A DNA stretch of 56,527 bases, from NCBI GenBank assembly GCA_028284045.1, contig JANQSN010000048.1, forward strand, positions 1-56,527, given 5' to 3'. The position numbers and the translations under genes were made by a program. This document shows, one piece after another, positions 16,433 to 24,695 of the stretch. Origin of the DNA: Alphaproteobacteria bacterium. GTDB taxonomy: Bacteria > Pseudomonadota > Alphaproteobacteria > DSM-16000 > Inquilinaceae. The notes beneath the pieces are model-generated. The model did no database searches, was not told where the DNA came from, and saw only the letters and a program-made list of their open reading frames with translations. How positions within the stretch are numbered: the stretch's first letter is position 1; each line of letters begins with the position of its first letter.

Positions 16433-17674
16433 ATGTCTTCCCAGGGAAGCATTTCGGTTCGCGAGGACCCCAGCGTTCCGACCGGCGGCTATGCGCTGGT
16501 GCGGGTGGCGGGGGCGGCCGGCCGTGGGGCAGGGGTGGCGCTGTATGTCCGCCGGCTCGGCTACGATAAGAACAATCTCGGGGCGGAGGGCTGGCAGGGG
16601 CCGGAGAGCCCGTGGACGCCGCTGGCCGTCGAGGACGATGGCCGGGACCTGGTGTTGCGCGTCGGGCCGGATATCGTCGACCGGATCGAGGTCGGCCAGG
16701 CGATCGAGCTGGCCATCCCGAGCCTCGATGCCCGAACGGAGCTTCCCTGGCCGGAGATCGCGCCGTCGAGCACCAGCGCCGCCAGCCGCACCGGCACCCG
16801 GGTCAATCGGCCGCGCACGCGGGTGCCCCCCGCGGCACCCCCGCCTACGCCGCCACCGGAGCCGCCGCCGCCACCGCCACCACCGCCGATCCGGGCGACG
16901 GTGCCGCCGCCCGACGAAGAGCCCGGTGGCGATGGGCCCGGCAAGTCGCGCCGCCTGGTCTGGATCCTCGTCGGGCTGGGGCTGTTGGCGCTGATCGGCG
17001 GGCTGGCGGCGGCCGCCTATGTCTACCGGTGCGAGTTCCCGGTGCCGGGCCTCTACCCCGGCGACGAAGCCTGCGGCGTCGCGCCGGAGCCCGAACCAGA
17101 ACCGGAGCCGGAACCTGAGCCCGAGCCGGAACCCGAACCGGAGCCCGAGCCGGAACCTGAGCCAGAGCCGGAACCCGAACCGGAGCCGGAACCTGAGCCC
17201 GAGCCGGAACCGGAGCCCGAGCCGGAACCGGAGCCCGAGCCGGAACCAGAACCGGAACCGGAGCCCGAGCCGGAACCCGAGCCTGAGCCCGAACCGGAAC
17301 CGGAACCGGAACCCGAGCCGGAGCCGGAACCCGAGCCCGCGCCCGAGCAAGCAGATCCTTGCGCGCCGGGCGGCGATGCTTTCGCCTGCCTGCGCAGCCT
17401 CCAGGATGTTCCGCAAGGCGAGCGGTTCGCGCTGGCGCTGGAGGCGCAGGATCGCGGCGATCTCGATCTGACCATCCTCATCCTCCAGCGGCTCGCCACC
17501 GCCGGCTATGGGCCGGCTCTGCGGGAGATCGGACGGATGTACGATCCGGCCTACTTCTCGTCCGACCGCTCCGTCTTCTCCGGCCCCAACCCGGAACAGG
17601 CGCGCCGCTACTATCGCGACGCGGTGGCGGCCGGCGACGAAGAGGCGGCGGCGCTGCTGCGCGCGCTGCCCTGA
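16433..17674 (+). CDS. Single-pass membrane protein with polyproline, (Pro-Glu)n rod and Sel1-like C-terminus
   Basis: A 413-residue protein. Residues ~1-110 form a predicted beta-rich cytosolic domain ([41 protein letters not shown]). A polyproline stretch (~130-160) precedes a transmembrane helix ([24 protein letters not shown]). About 42 Pro-Glu dipeptides (~220-303) follow, then a Cys-containing C-terminal domain with Sel1/TPR-like helices ([52 protein letters not shown]). (PE)n segments are stiff and extended, as in TonB-like proteins that cross the periplasm. ATG 16433 follows AAGGGAA; upstream in-frame codons overlap srfC. I do not recognise it as a named family. Confidence 0.78.
   Translation: MSSQGSISVREDPSVPTGGYALVRVAGAAGRGAGVALYVRRLGYDKNNLGAEGWQGPESPWTPLAVEDDGRDLVLRVGPDIVDRIEVGQAIELAIPSLDARTELPWPEIAPSSTSAASRTGTRVNRPRTRVPPAAPPPTPPPEPPPPPPPPPIRATVPPPDEEPGGDGPGKSRRLVWILVGLGLLALIGGLAAAAYVYRCEFPVPGLYPGDEACGVAPEPEPEPEPEPEPEPEPEPEPEPEPEPEPEPEPEPEPEPEPEPEPEPEPEPEPEPEPEPEPEPEPEPEPEPEPEPEPEPEPEPEPAPEQADPCAPGGDAFACLRSLQDVPQGERFALALEAQDRGDLDLTILILQRLATAGYGPALREIGRMYDPAYFSSDRSVFSGPNPEQARRYYRDAVAAGDEEAAALLRALP
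17086..17346 (+). repeat. Degenerate hexanucleotide tract encoding (Pro-Glu)n
   Basis: A run of about 43 hexamers of the form CC(G/C/A/T)GA(G/A) codes for alternating Pro and Glu. Codon choice varies between adjacent units, so purifying selection for the dipeptide, not just slippage, is likely. The opposite strand reads as Gly-Ser repeats and is not a gene. Confidence 0.9.
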
Positions 17675-17776
17675 GACCGCCATGGTCCAGCCTCTCAAAT
17701 CCGTCAACGGAAGGTGGTAGTGTCGCCGCGCCGGGCGACCGGCGAAGACCGGCAGCGCTGGAAGGAGGCGTCAGGG

Positions 17777-19753
17777 ATGGGGAAGCGAGTCTGGGGCGCC
17801 ATGATGAGGCCCGGCGGCTGGCTGGCCGGGTTTGCGGTCGTCCTGGCGGCGGTCTGGCTGGGCGGACTGGCGCCGGCAATCGGCCAGGACCGTGTGCCGC
17901 TGCTGGTCGACGGCACCCAGAGCCTGCATCAGCGCGTGCTGACGCGCCCCGGCGCGGTCATCCACGCCGAGCCGACCGACGACGCGGCGATCGTGTCGGA
18001 TGCGGTGCCCGTCTTCTCCGTCTTCTACGTGTTCGACCGCCAAGGCCAGGGCGACGGCGAATGGCTGGAGATCGGCGGCCCGTTCGCCGGCCCGCCGGCG
18101 GGTTGGATCCGCGCCGGCCACGCGGTCGACTGGCGCCAGACCATGGTGCTGGCCTTCCAGGGCAACCGCCCGCAGCGCCAGCGGGTGCTGTTCTTCGATG
18201 AGCGGGAGGCGCTGGCCGACCTGCTGGACGACCCGGCGCTCGCCGAGCGCTCGGCGACCCTGCGCCGGCAGGCGGTCGACGAGGCCCTGCCTGCCGACAG
18301 CCCGGTCATCTCCATCGAACCGCCGGTCGTGCCGGACATCCACGATGCCTTCTATCTGCTGCCGATCCTGGAGGTGGAGGACCGGTTCCTCGCCTCCGGC
18401 TTCGACACGCGCATGGTGCGGGTCGCGTCGATCCCGCTCAGCGACGACGCGCCGGATCTGACCGACTTCGAAGACCAGCTTGCCGACTTCGAGGTCGGGG
18501 TCGTCTTCGTCATCGACACCACCTCCTCCATGGAGCCGTATATCGACGCCACCCGCCAAGTGGTGACCCGGATCCACGAGCATATCCGCGACACCGATAT
18601 CGGCGAGCGCACGACCTTCTCGCTGGTCGGGTTCCGCGACAGCACGCGGCTGGTGCCAGCGCTGGACTATGTCTCCCGGGTCTTCGTGGAGCTGGAAAGC
18701 GGGTTGCCCATCGAGGCCTTCCTGGACGCCATCGCCCGCATGGAGGTGGCGGCGGCGTCCTCCGTCGGCTTCGACGAGGAATCGATGGCCGGTCTGCACA
18801 CCGCCATCGACTTCGAGGAATGGGACAAGTTCGGCGGGCGCTACATCATCCTGATCACCGATGCGGGTCCCCGCCGCCCCGGCGATGCGGACAGCGCCAC
18901 CCGCCTGGGACCGCGGGAGATCAACAGCCTCGCCCAGGAAAACGGCATCGCCATCCTGACCCTTCACCTCCTGTCGGAAGAGGGGGCGGACAACCACGCC
19001 TATGCCGAAGCCGCCTATCGCGCGGTCTCCGCCTTCGCCGGCATCGATCGGCCCTTCTACTTCCCGGTCCGCGAGGCCGATGTCGCCGGCTTCACCAGCC
19101 AGATCGGCGATCTGGCGCGGGTGCTGATCGGCGACGCCCGAGGGCGGGTCGAGGACCGCGTCGACGAGGTGAATGCCGAGATCGCGGCGGATGTGGAGGA
19201 CCGGGCGCAGCTGCTCGACCGGGTCATGCAGCTTGCCTATCTCGGCCGGGTGACCGGTGCCCAGGCGCCCGATGTATTCGATGCCTGGACCGCCGATGTC
19301 GACATGACCGATCCCAGCCTGAAGGCCCTGCAGGTGCGCGTGCTGCTGACCAAGAGCCAGCTCAGCGACCTGACGCAGGTGCTGGAGGCGATCCTGGAGG
19401 CGGGGTCGACCGGCGTCGCCGCGCCGGAGGCGTTCTTCGGCCAGCTCCGCAGCGCCGTCGCCCATATGGCCCGCAACCCCGACCTGCTGCCCAATGCGGA
19501 GTTCGAGAGCCTGGGCCAGCTGATGGGCGAGTATCTCGACGGCCTGCCCTATCGCAGCCAGCTCATGGAAATCGGCGAGCTGGAATGGTTGGCCATGGGA
19601 CCGGGCGCGCAGCTTGAGATGCTCGACCGGATCAGCGCCAAGATCGAGCTCTACCGCCAGCGCGACGCCGACGACCGGCTGTGGCACGCGCCCTATGACG
19701 GGGCGCAGCCGTCGGAGTACGTCTATGCGATGCCGCTGGAGGACCTGCCCTGA
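17777..19753 (+). CDS. Exported SH3-like and von Willebrand factor A domain protein
   Basis: A 658-residue protein with a signal peptide (WLAGFAVVLAAVWLGGLAPAIGQ, likely cut near residue 37). Residues ~52-120 resemble a bacterial SH3 domain (RPGAVIHAEPTDDAAIV to GEWLEIGG and AGWIRAGHAVDW). Residues ~238-440 are a vWA domain with a metal-ion-dependent adhesion site: D247-T-T249-S-S251 (FVIDTTSSMEPY) and D362 in LITDAGPRRPG. The C-terminal ~200 residues are helical. vWA proteins bind partners through a divalent metal. AAGGAGG lies 8 bases before ATG 17777. It follows the (PE)n gene and precedes an ABC transporter pair; periplasmic or surface location is expected. The ligand is unknown. Confidence 0.85.
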   Translation: MGKRVWGAMMRPGGWLAGFAVVLAAVWLGGLAPAIGQDRVPLLVDGTQSLHQRVLTRPGAVIHAEPTDDAAIVSDAVPVFSVFYVFDRQGQGDGEWLEIGGPFAGPPAGWIRAGHAVDWRQTMVLAFQGNRPQRQRVLFFDEREALADLLDDPALAERSATLRRQAVDEALPADSPVISIEPPVVPDIHDAFYLLPILEVEDRFLASGFDTRMVRVASIPLSDDAPDLTDFEDQLADFEVGVVFVIDTTSSMEPYIDATRQVVTRIHEHIRDTDIGERTTFSLVGFRDSTRLVPALDYVSRVFVELESGLPIEAFLDAIARMEVAAASSVGFDEESMAGLHTAIDFEEWDKFGGRYIILITDAGPRRPGDADSATRLGPREINSLAQENGIAILTLHLLSEEGADNHAYAEAAYRAVSAFAGIDRPFYFPVREADVAGFTSQIGDLARVLIGDARGRVEDRVDEVNAEIAADVEDRAQLLDRVMQLAYLGRVTGAQAPDVFDAWTADVDMTDPSLKALQVRVLLTKSQLSDLTQVLEAILEAGSTGVAAPEAFFGQLRSAVAHMARNPDLLPNAEFESLGQLMGEYLDGLPYRSQLMEIGELEWLAMGPGAQLEMLDRISAKIELYRQRDADDRLWHAPYDGAQPSEYVYAMPLEDLP

Positions 19754-19798
19754 TGGGCGGGCATCGGGGCCGGTGCGGCGCCGGTGCGTGACCACGGC

Positions 19799-20617
19799 AT
19801 GAGCGGCGCTGCGACCGGCCGCCCGCGTCCTGCGGTCGACGGCGAGCGGCGTGCTTCGGGATCCACCGCCGCGCCGGTGGTGGAGCTGGTCGACGTGGTC
19901 AAGCGCCGGGCGAGCCGGGATCGGTCCTTCGAGCTGGCGGTGCCGCGCTTGGGCTTGCGCCCGGGCGCGGCGGTTGCCTTCGTCGGCCCCAGCGGATCGG
20001 GCAAGAGCACGCTGATCAACCTGCTGGCGATGACGCTCGCCCCCGACCACGCGGCTGCGTTCCGGTTCACCGATCCGCGCACCGGGGCGGTGGAGGACGT
20101 CATGGCGCTCTGGCATCGCCGGCGGCTGGACGCCCTGGCGCGGTTGCGCGGGAGCGCCTTCGGCTATGTGCTGCAGACCGGCGGCCTGCTGCCGTTCCTG
20201 TCCGTCAGCGCCAACATCGCCCTGCCGCAGCGCCTGGTGGGCCGGCCCAACCCGGAACAGGTGGCGGCGCTGGCCCGGCGGCTCGCCATCGACAAGCTGA
20301 TGGACGAGCGGCCGGCGGACCTGTCGGTCGGCCAACGCCAACGGGTCGCCATCGCCCGGGCCCTGGCGCACAACCCGGTGGTGGTGCTGGCCGACGAGCC
20401 GACCGCCTCGCTCGACCCGGTCAATGCGCGCGCCGTGATGGACCTGTTCATGGAGCTGATCGCGACCTTGCGCATCGCCCTGGTGGTGGCGACCCACGAC
20501 GCCGGGCTGGTCGCGCGCTACGGCCTGCCGGTGATCGACGGTCGGGTGGAGGAGCGGGGGACCACCACCCACGCCGAATTCGTCGCCCGCCCGCCGGCGG
20601 ACGCGGAGGCGGGGTGA
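19799..20617 (+). CDS. ABC transporter ATP-binding protein (LolD/MacB-like)
   Basis: A 272-residue ATPase with Walker A GPSGSGKST, Q-loop region FGYVLQTGGLLPFLSV, signature LSVGQRQRVAIARAL, Walker B VVVLADEPTASLDP and the switch histidine in VVATHDAG. Spacing and motifs match the LolD/MacB/FtsE group, which powers lipoprotein release or mechanotransmission rather than ordinary import. The start is uncertain: GTG 19784 would add five residues. It overlaps the permease gene by one base (TGATG), so the two form one transporter. With two lipoproteins and several exported proteins in the same block, a role in placing or removing them is plausible. Confidence 0.88.
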   Translation: MSGAATGRPRPAVDGERRASGSTAAPVVELVDVVKRRASRDRSFELAVPRLGLRPGAAVAFVGPSGSGKSTLINLLAMTLAPDHAAAFRFTDPRTGAVEDVMALWHRRRLDALARLRGSAFGYVLQTGGLLPFLSVSANIALPQRLVGRPNPEQVAALARRLAIDKLMDERPADLSVGQRQRVAIARALAHNPVVVLADEPTASLDPVNARAVMDLFMELIATLRIALVVATHDAGLVARYGLPVIDGRVEERGTTTHAEFVARPPADAEAG

Positions 20618-21813
20618 TGGTCTGGCGCCTCGCGCTGGCCGACATCCTGCACGAGCGCAAGATGGCGTTGTGCTACGCCGTCGCCCTGGCGGCGGTTCTG
20701 GCACCGCTGATGGTGCTCTACGGGCTGAAATTCGGCGTCGTCACCGCGCTGACCCAGGAGCTGCTGCACGATCCGGCGAACCGCCAGGTCCACCTGCTGG
20801 GCAACCGCGCCTATACCCCGGACTGGATCGCCGCGCTCGCCGCCCGACCGGAGGTTGCCTTCGTCGTGCCGACCACGCGGACCAACGCCGCCACCCTCTA
20901 TGCGGAGCGGCCGGACCGCCGCGGCGGTACGGAGACCGTGAGCCTGCTGCCCAGTGCGGCCGGCGATCCGCTGTTGGATCCGGCGCGCCCGCCGCTCGAT
21001 GGCCATCGGGTGGCGATCACCCGGTCGCTGGCGGAATGGCTGGAACTCGGCCCCGGCGACGTGATGGTCGGCCGGGCGGTGCGCCAGCGCGACGGGCGCC
21101 AGGAGACGGTGACGCTGGACCTGGAGATCGATCAGATCGTGCCGCCCCGCCACTACCAGCGCCGGGCGATCTTTGCGCCGGTCGACCTCCTATTGGCGGT
21201 GGAGCGTTACCGCGACGCCATGCCGGTCCCGGCCTATGGCTGGGACGGCCCCAACACGCCGCCGGCCCAGGCGGTGTTCGCCAGCGTGCGGCTCTATGCG
21301 GCCGATCTCGATGCGGTGCAGGTGTTGGCCGACGATCTGGCCGCGGCGGGCGAGACCGTTCGCTCCAGCGCCGCGGAGATCGCCACCGTGCAGGCGCTCG
21401 ACCGCAACTTGGCGCAGATCTTCGCCATCATCGCCGGGCTTGGCGGCGTGGGCTACCTGCTGTCGCTGGGCGCCAATCTCTGGTCGAATGTGGAGCGCAA
21501 GCAGGGCGAGCTGAGCGTGCTGCGCCTGTTAGGCATGAGCAGCGCGGCGCTGGTGCGCTTTCCGGTCTGCCAGGCGGTTGCGATCGCCGCCGTCGGCAGC
21601 GCGCTGGCGTTCGCCGTCTATTTCGCCGCGGAGACGGCGATCAACACCCTGTTCGCCGCGCCGGTGGTGCCGGGGGAGGCGGTGTGCCTGCTGCTGGCGC
21701 GCCACTATCTTGTCGCCGGGGCGATGACCTTGGCTGCCGCCGTGCTGGCCTCGGCGGTTGCCGGCTGGCAAGCGAGCCGGGTGGAACCGGCGGAGGGAAT
21801 GCGCAGTGTGTAG
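20617..21813 (+). CDS. ABC transporter permease, FtsX/LolC-like
   Basis: A 398-residue permease with the FtsX/MacB layout: one N-terminal transmembrane helix (CYAVALAAVLAPLMVLYGLKFGVV), a large extracytoplasmic domain (~50-250), then three helices (IFAIIAGLGGVGYLLSLGANL; FPVCQAVAIAAVGSALAFAVYFAA; YLVAGAMTLAAAVLASAVAGW). The cytoplasmic coupling segment after helix 2 (ERKQGELSVLRLLGMS) is typical. GGAGG precedes ATG 20617 by 8 bases; the in-frame GTG at 20614 is an alternative. It ends the first half of the srf-like block; a repeat element (21835-22024) follows before the next gene. Confidence 0.87.
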   Translation: MVWRLALADILHERKMALCYAVALAAVLAPLMVLYGLKFGVVTALTQELLHDPANRQVHLLGNRAYTPDWIAALAARPEVAFVVPTTRTNAATLYAERPDRRGGTETVSLLPSAAGDPLLDPARPPLDGHRVAITRSLAEWLELGPGDVMVGRAVRQRDGRQETVTLDLEIDQIVPPRHYQRRAIFAPVDLLLAVERYRDAMPVPAYGWDGPNTPPAQAVFASVRLYAADLDAVQVLADDLAAAGETVRSSAAEIATVQALDRNLAQIFAIIAGLGGVGYLLSLGANLWSNVERKQGELSVLRLLGMSSAALVRFPVCQAVAIAAVGSALAFAVYFAAETAINTLFAAPVVPGEAVCLLLARHYLVAGAMTLAAAVLASAVAGWQASRVEPAEGMRSV

Positions 21814-21834
21814 GCCGAGCATCCTTCAGGACTT

Positions 21835-22024
21835 CCCTCCCCCTCGATGGGGGAGGGTTAGGGTGGGGGTGATGTTGCCGCACCAGATCAGTGCCTGGGA
21901 GGTGCCCCTCTCGTGCCGCAACCTCCGTGCCCATCGAAGGGCGCCGTCGAACGGTGTTTCTTTGTCCGGCTTCTCCACCGACAAGGATCACCCCCACCCA
22001 ACCCTCCCCCATCGAGGGGGAGGG
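21835..22024. repeat. Intergenic inverted-repeat element, copy A
   Basis: Each end is a small hairpin (CCCTCCCCC, loop TCGAT, GGGGGAGGG) continuing as GGTTAGGGTGGGGGTGAT on the left and its near-perfect complement on the right, giving ~38-base terminal inverted repeats around ~115 bases of non-coding DNA. It fills most of the gap between the ABC permease and the FGE-like gene. Related copies are at 27880-28003 and 54204-54315, with a half copy at 36130-36167. The terminal hairpins could also stop transcription. Confidence 0.85.
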
Positions 22025-22046
22025 CTTCAAAGGGCGGTGACGACGA

Positions 22047-23885
22047 ATGTCGATTCAGCCTGAAGCGCTCCGTCGAACGATCGCCGCCGCCCTGGCGGTC
22101 GCCGCCGCCCTGGCGTCGCCGGTGGCGGCCGAGCTGCCGGACGGCGTGACCTGGGACCGCGCGCTCTGGGACCCGGTGCCCGGCGAGGACGGCGACGACC
22201 TGATCCTGCCGATGCCCTGCGGCGGGGCCATGGCCTTCCGGCGCGTCGCTACGCCGGTGCTGACCGATGTCTGGCTCGACGACCGGCCGTTCGATCTCGG
22301 CTTCGAGGCCGACGAGGACCTCGCCTATTCGGAGTATCTGCGCACCGAGTACATCGCGGGATCGATCGTCGACCGTGACGAGCGCGTCTTCTACATCGGC
22401 AAGTACGAGGTCACGGCCGACCAGGTGGCGGCACTTGCCGGTGACGCCTGCCCGGCACCGTCGATGCGCGGCCGCGTTGCGGCGACCGGCCTGACCTGGT
22501 TCGAGGCCATCGAGATCGGCCGCGCCTATAACGAATGGCTCTTGCAAACCGCGCCCGACGCGCTACCGGCGGCGGAGGACCGCCGCGCCTTCCTGCGCCT
22601 GCCGACGGAGGCGGAGTGGGAGTTCGTCGCGCGCGGCGGCGTACGGGTCAGCGACCAGGCCTTCGACGACCGCCTGTTCCCGATGGCGGATGGCGGGCTG
22701 TCCGCCTATGCCTGGTATCAGGGGCCGGAGAGTGCGGGCGGCCGGTTCCGGCCGGTCGGCCTGCTGCGCCCGAACCCGCTTGGCGTCTACGACCTGCTTG
22801 GCAATGTGGAGGAGTTCCTGTTGGAGCCTTTCCGCATGAACCGGGGCGGCCGGTTCCACGGCCAGCGCGGCGGGTTCGTTACCAAGGGCGGCTCGATCCG
22901 CACGGCGGGCGGCAGCCTGCGGACGGCGATGCGCGCGGAGTACAGCTATTTCGACGAGCGTACGGGCCAGGCAACCCGGCTGGACACCTTCGGCTTGCGC
23001 CTACTGATCTCCGCCCCCATCGGCACGAGCATCGCGCGGGTTGCGGCGATCCGCGAGGGTTGGGCGGAGGTCTCGCGCCTGCGCGACACCAGCGGCCTCG
23101 ACCCGATGGCGGCGCTCGACGAGGTCACCGAGACACTGGACAACGCGCTTCAGCGCGAGAGCCTGGAGGCGATCCGCGGCCGTCTGAACAACGAGCTGGC
23201 GGCCGCGGAGGCGGAGGCGGCCGATGCCGAAGCCGCGCTGGGCGATGCCGAGCGCTTGGCCCGTCAGGCGGAGCGCGAGCGCGACAGCGCCGCGGAACTC
23301 GCCCGCGCCGCCGAAGCGCAGGTCGCCGAGTTGGAGGCGCGGCTGGCGGAGACCGGCGAGGCGATCGCCGAGGTGGAAGCCGCCTTGCGCCGCGAGCTGA
23401 CGCTGCGCAACGAGGCGGAAGGCGAGGCGCTGCAGGCGCTGATCTACAGCGGTGCCTTCATCATGCGCAAACTGCGCGACGATCACCGCCAGCTCGCCGC
23501 CTTCGAGCGCAGCTTGCAGGGGATCGAGGCGCTGTTGGTGCAGTTCCCGGGCGATGCGGACTTCGCCGCGCAGCGCGAAGACCTGACCCTCACCGTCGCG
23601 GCGCGGCGCCGCGTCTTCGAGATCACCGAAAATGCCTATTTCCATGTTCTGCGGCGCACCGGGCGCAACTATCCCGAAGAGGTGTTGGGCCAAGCGCTGA
23701 CGCTGGTAGCGCAGGGCCTGGATGCGCTATACGAGGGCGATGCACAGGCGCGGGACGGCGAGGCCCAGGAACCGCGTGTTCGGCTCAGCGCGTTCGCCGC
23801 CCTGTTCGTTGCCCAGGCGGCCCGCTTCGGCGGTGGCGCCGGCCTCGATCAGGCCACGGTCTTGCGCGAGATTTTGGAGCTTTGA
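22047..23885 (+). CDS. Exported FGE-sulfatase-domain protein with coiled-coil C-terminus
   Basis: A 612-residue protein. A signal peptide (TIAAALAVAAALASPVAAE, cut near residue 28) is followed by a formylglycine-generating-enzyme/sulfatase-modifying-factor fold (~50-330): YIGKYEVTADQVAAL, LTWFEAIEIGRAYNEWLL, LRLPTEAEWEFVARGG, NPLGVYDLLGNVEEFLLEP and TFGLRLLIS are the classic blocks. I do not see the C-terminal cysteine pair of true FGE, so this is probably a binding or C-type-lectin-like version rather than an oxidase. Residues ~375-460 form a Glu/Ala-rich coiled coil, with a helical end. ATG 22047 lies a few bases beyond repeat copy A. FGE-like domains often occur as recognition modules in bacterial conflict and signalling loci. 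Confidence 0.83.
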   Translation: MSIQPEALRRTIAAALAVAAALASPVAAELPDGVTWDRALWDPVPGEDGDDLILPMPCGGAMAFRRVATPVLTDVWLDDRPFDLGFEADEDLAYSEYLRTEYIAGSIVDRDERVFYIGKYEVTADQVAALAGDACPAPSMRGRVAATGLTWFEAIEIGRAYNEWLLQTAPDALPAAEDRRAFLRLPTEAEWEFVARGGVRVSDQAFDDRLFPMADGGLSAYAWYQGPESAGGRFRPVGLLRPNPLGVYDLLGNVEEFLLEPFRMNRGGRFHGQRGGFVTKGGSIRTAGGSLRTAMRAEYSYFDERTGQATRLDTFGLRLLISAPIGTSIARVAAIREGWAEVSRLRDTSGLDPMAALDEVTETLDNALQRESLEAIRGRLNNELAAAEAEAADAEAALGDAERLARQAERERDSAAELARAAEAQVAELEARLAETGEAIAEVEAALRRELTLRNEAEGEALQALIYSGAFIMRKLRDDHRQLAAFERSLQGIEALLVQFPGDADFAAQREDLTLTVAARRRVFEITENAYFHVLRRTGRNYPEEVLGQALTLVAQGLDALYEGDAQARDGEAQEPRVRLSAFAALFVAQAARFGGGAGLDQATVLREILEL

Positions 23886-23962
23886 TGCCGGAGGTGCCGA
23901 ACGGATCGGTCCGATCCGATCCGCCGACCGGCAGCGGCGCCATCGGACAGGAGGTGACGAGG

Positions 23963-24670
23963 ATGATGCGGACCCGGACGACTTGGAAGATCGGCGTGCT
24001 GGCGGTCGCCCTGGCGGTGTCGTTGGGCGCCTGCCAGACCGCGCCCAGGACCGGCAGTGCCGGTGGGTCGTTCAACGACCCGTACAGTCAGCAACTGGCC
24101 GACCGGAATTCGCGGTTCAACGCGACGGTCGCCGAAGGCGCGATTATCGGCACTCTGCTCGGCGCCGCCGCGGGCGCGGCCATCGGGGGCGATTGGGAGT
24201 CGGCGGCGATCGGCGCCGGCGCCGGCCTGGCGACCGGGGCGGTCGCCGGATACTTCGTCGCGTCCAACAACCAGAACTACGCGACGCGCGAGCAGGCGCT
24301 GAACGGCCAGATTCAGCAAGCCCGCGCCCAGGTCGCGGAGTATCAGCGCGACGTCAACGTCACCCGCCAGCTCGTCAGCGCCAAGCGCCAACGCATCCAG
24401 TCGTTGCAGGGCCAGCTTGCCAGCGGCGAGATCACCGCGGGGCAGTACCGTGCCCAGATCAGCGACGTGCAAGGCTCGGTCCGGGTGATCCAGGAGAACA
24501 TCGCCGCGAACGAGCAGAACATGGGCCTGATCGAGCAAGAGATCGCCCAGTTCCGCCGCGAGGGCTACAACACCTCGGGGCTGGAGGCGGAGTTGCGACG
24601 CTATCGCAGCCTACGCGATCAACAGGTGGCCCTGCTGCGCGAGCTGACGGCGGCCCAGGCCGCCGGCTGA
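23963..24670 (+). CDS. Glycine-zipper lipoprotein with coiled-coil tail
   Basis: A 235-residue lipoprotein. The signal peptide ends in a lipobox, VSLGACQTA, with Cys at about residue 25. A glycine-zipper segment (IIGTLLGAAAGAAIGGDW and AIGAGAGLATGAVAGYF), able to insert in or pack along a membrane, comes next, followed by a long Gln/Arg/Glu-rich coiled coil (~100-230). An excellent AGGAGGTGA lies 5-8 bases before the adjacent ATG codons 23963 and 23966, so either may be the start. It begins 77 bases after the FGE-like gene. Outer-membrane lipoproteins of this form often plug or scaffold envelope complexes; the exact role is unknown. Confidence 0.85.
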   Translation: MMRTRTTWKIGVLAVALAVSLGACQTAPRTGSAGGSFNDPYSQQLADRNSRFNATVAEGAIIGTLLGAAAGAAIGGDWESAAIGAGAGLATGAVAGYFVASNNQNYATREQALNGQIQQARAQVAEYQRDVNVTRQLVSAKRQRIQSLQGQLASGEITAGQYRAQISDVQGSVRVIQENIAANEQNMGLIEQEIAQFRREGYNTSGLEAELRRYRSLRDQQVALLRELTAAQAAG

Positions 24671-24695
24671 GAGGCCGCCGCCGGGACGACCGGCG

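Noticed and set aside
17053..17499. Minus-strand Gly-Ser repeat 'protein'
   Set aside because: It is only the antisense reading of the (Pro-Glu)n tract, with no ribosome binding site.
16433..17674. Genuine TonB protein
   Set aside because: The C-terminus is Sel1-like helices, not the TonB beta-alpha-beta domain, and no ExbB/ExbD is adjacent.
22047..23885. Active formylglycine-generating enzyme
   Set aside because: No C-terminal catalytic cysteine pair is visible and no sulfatase gene is nearby.
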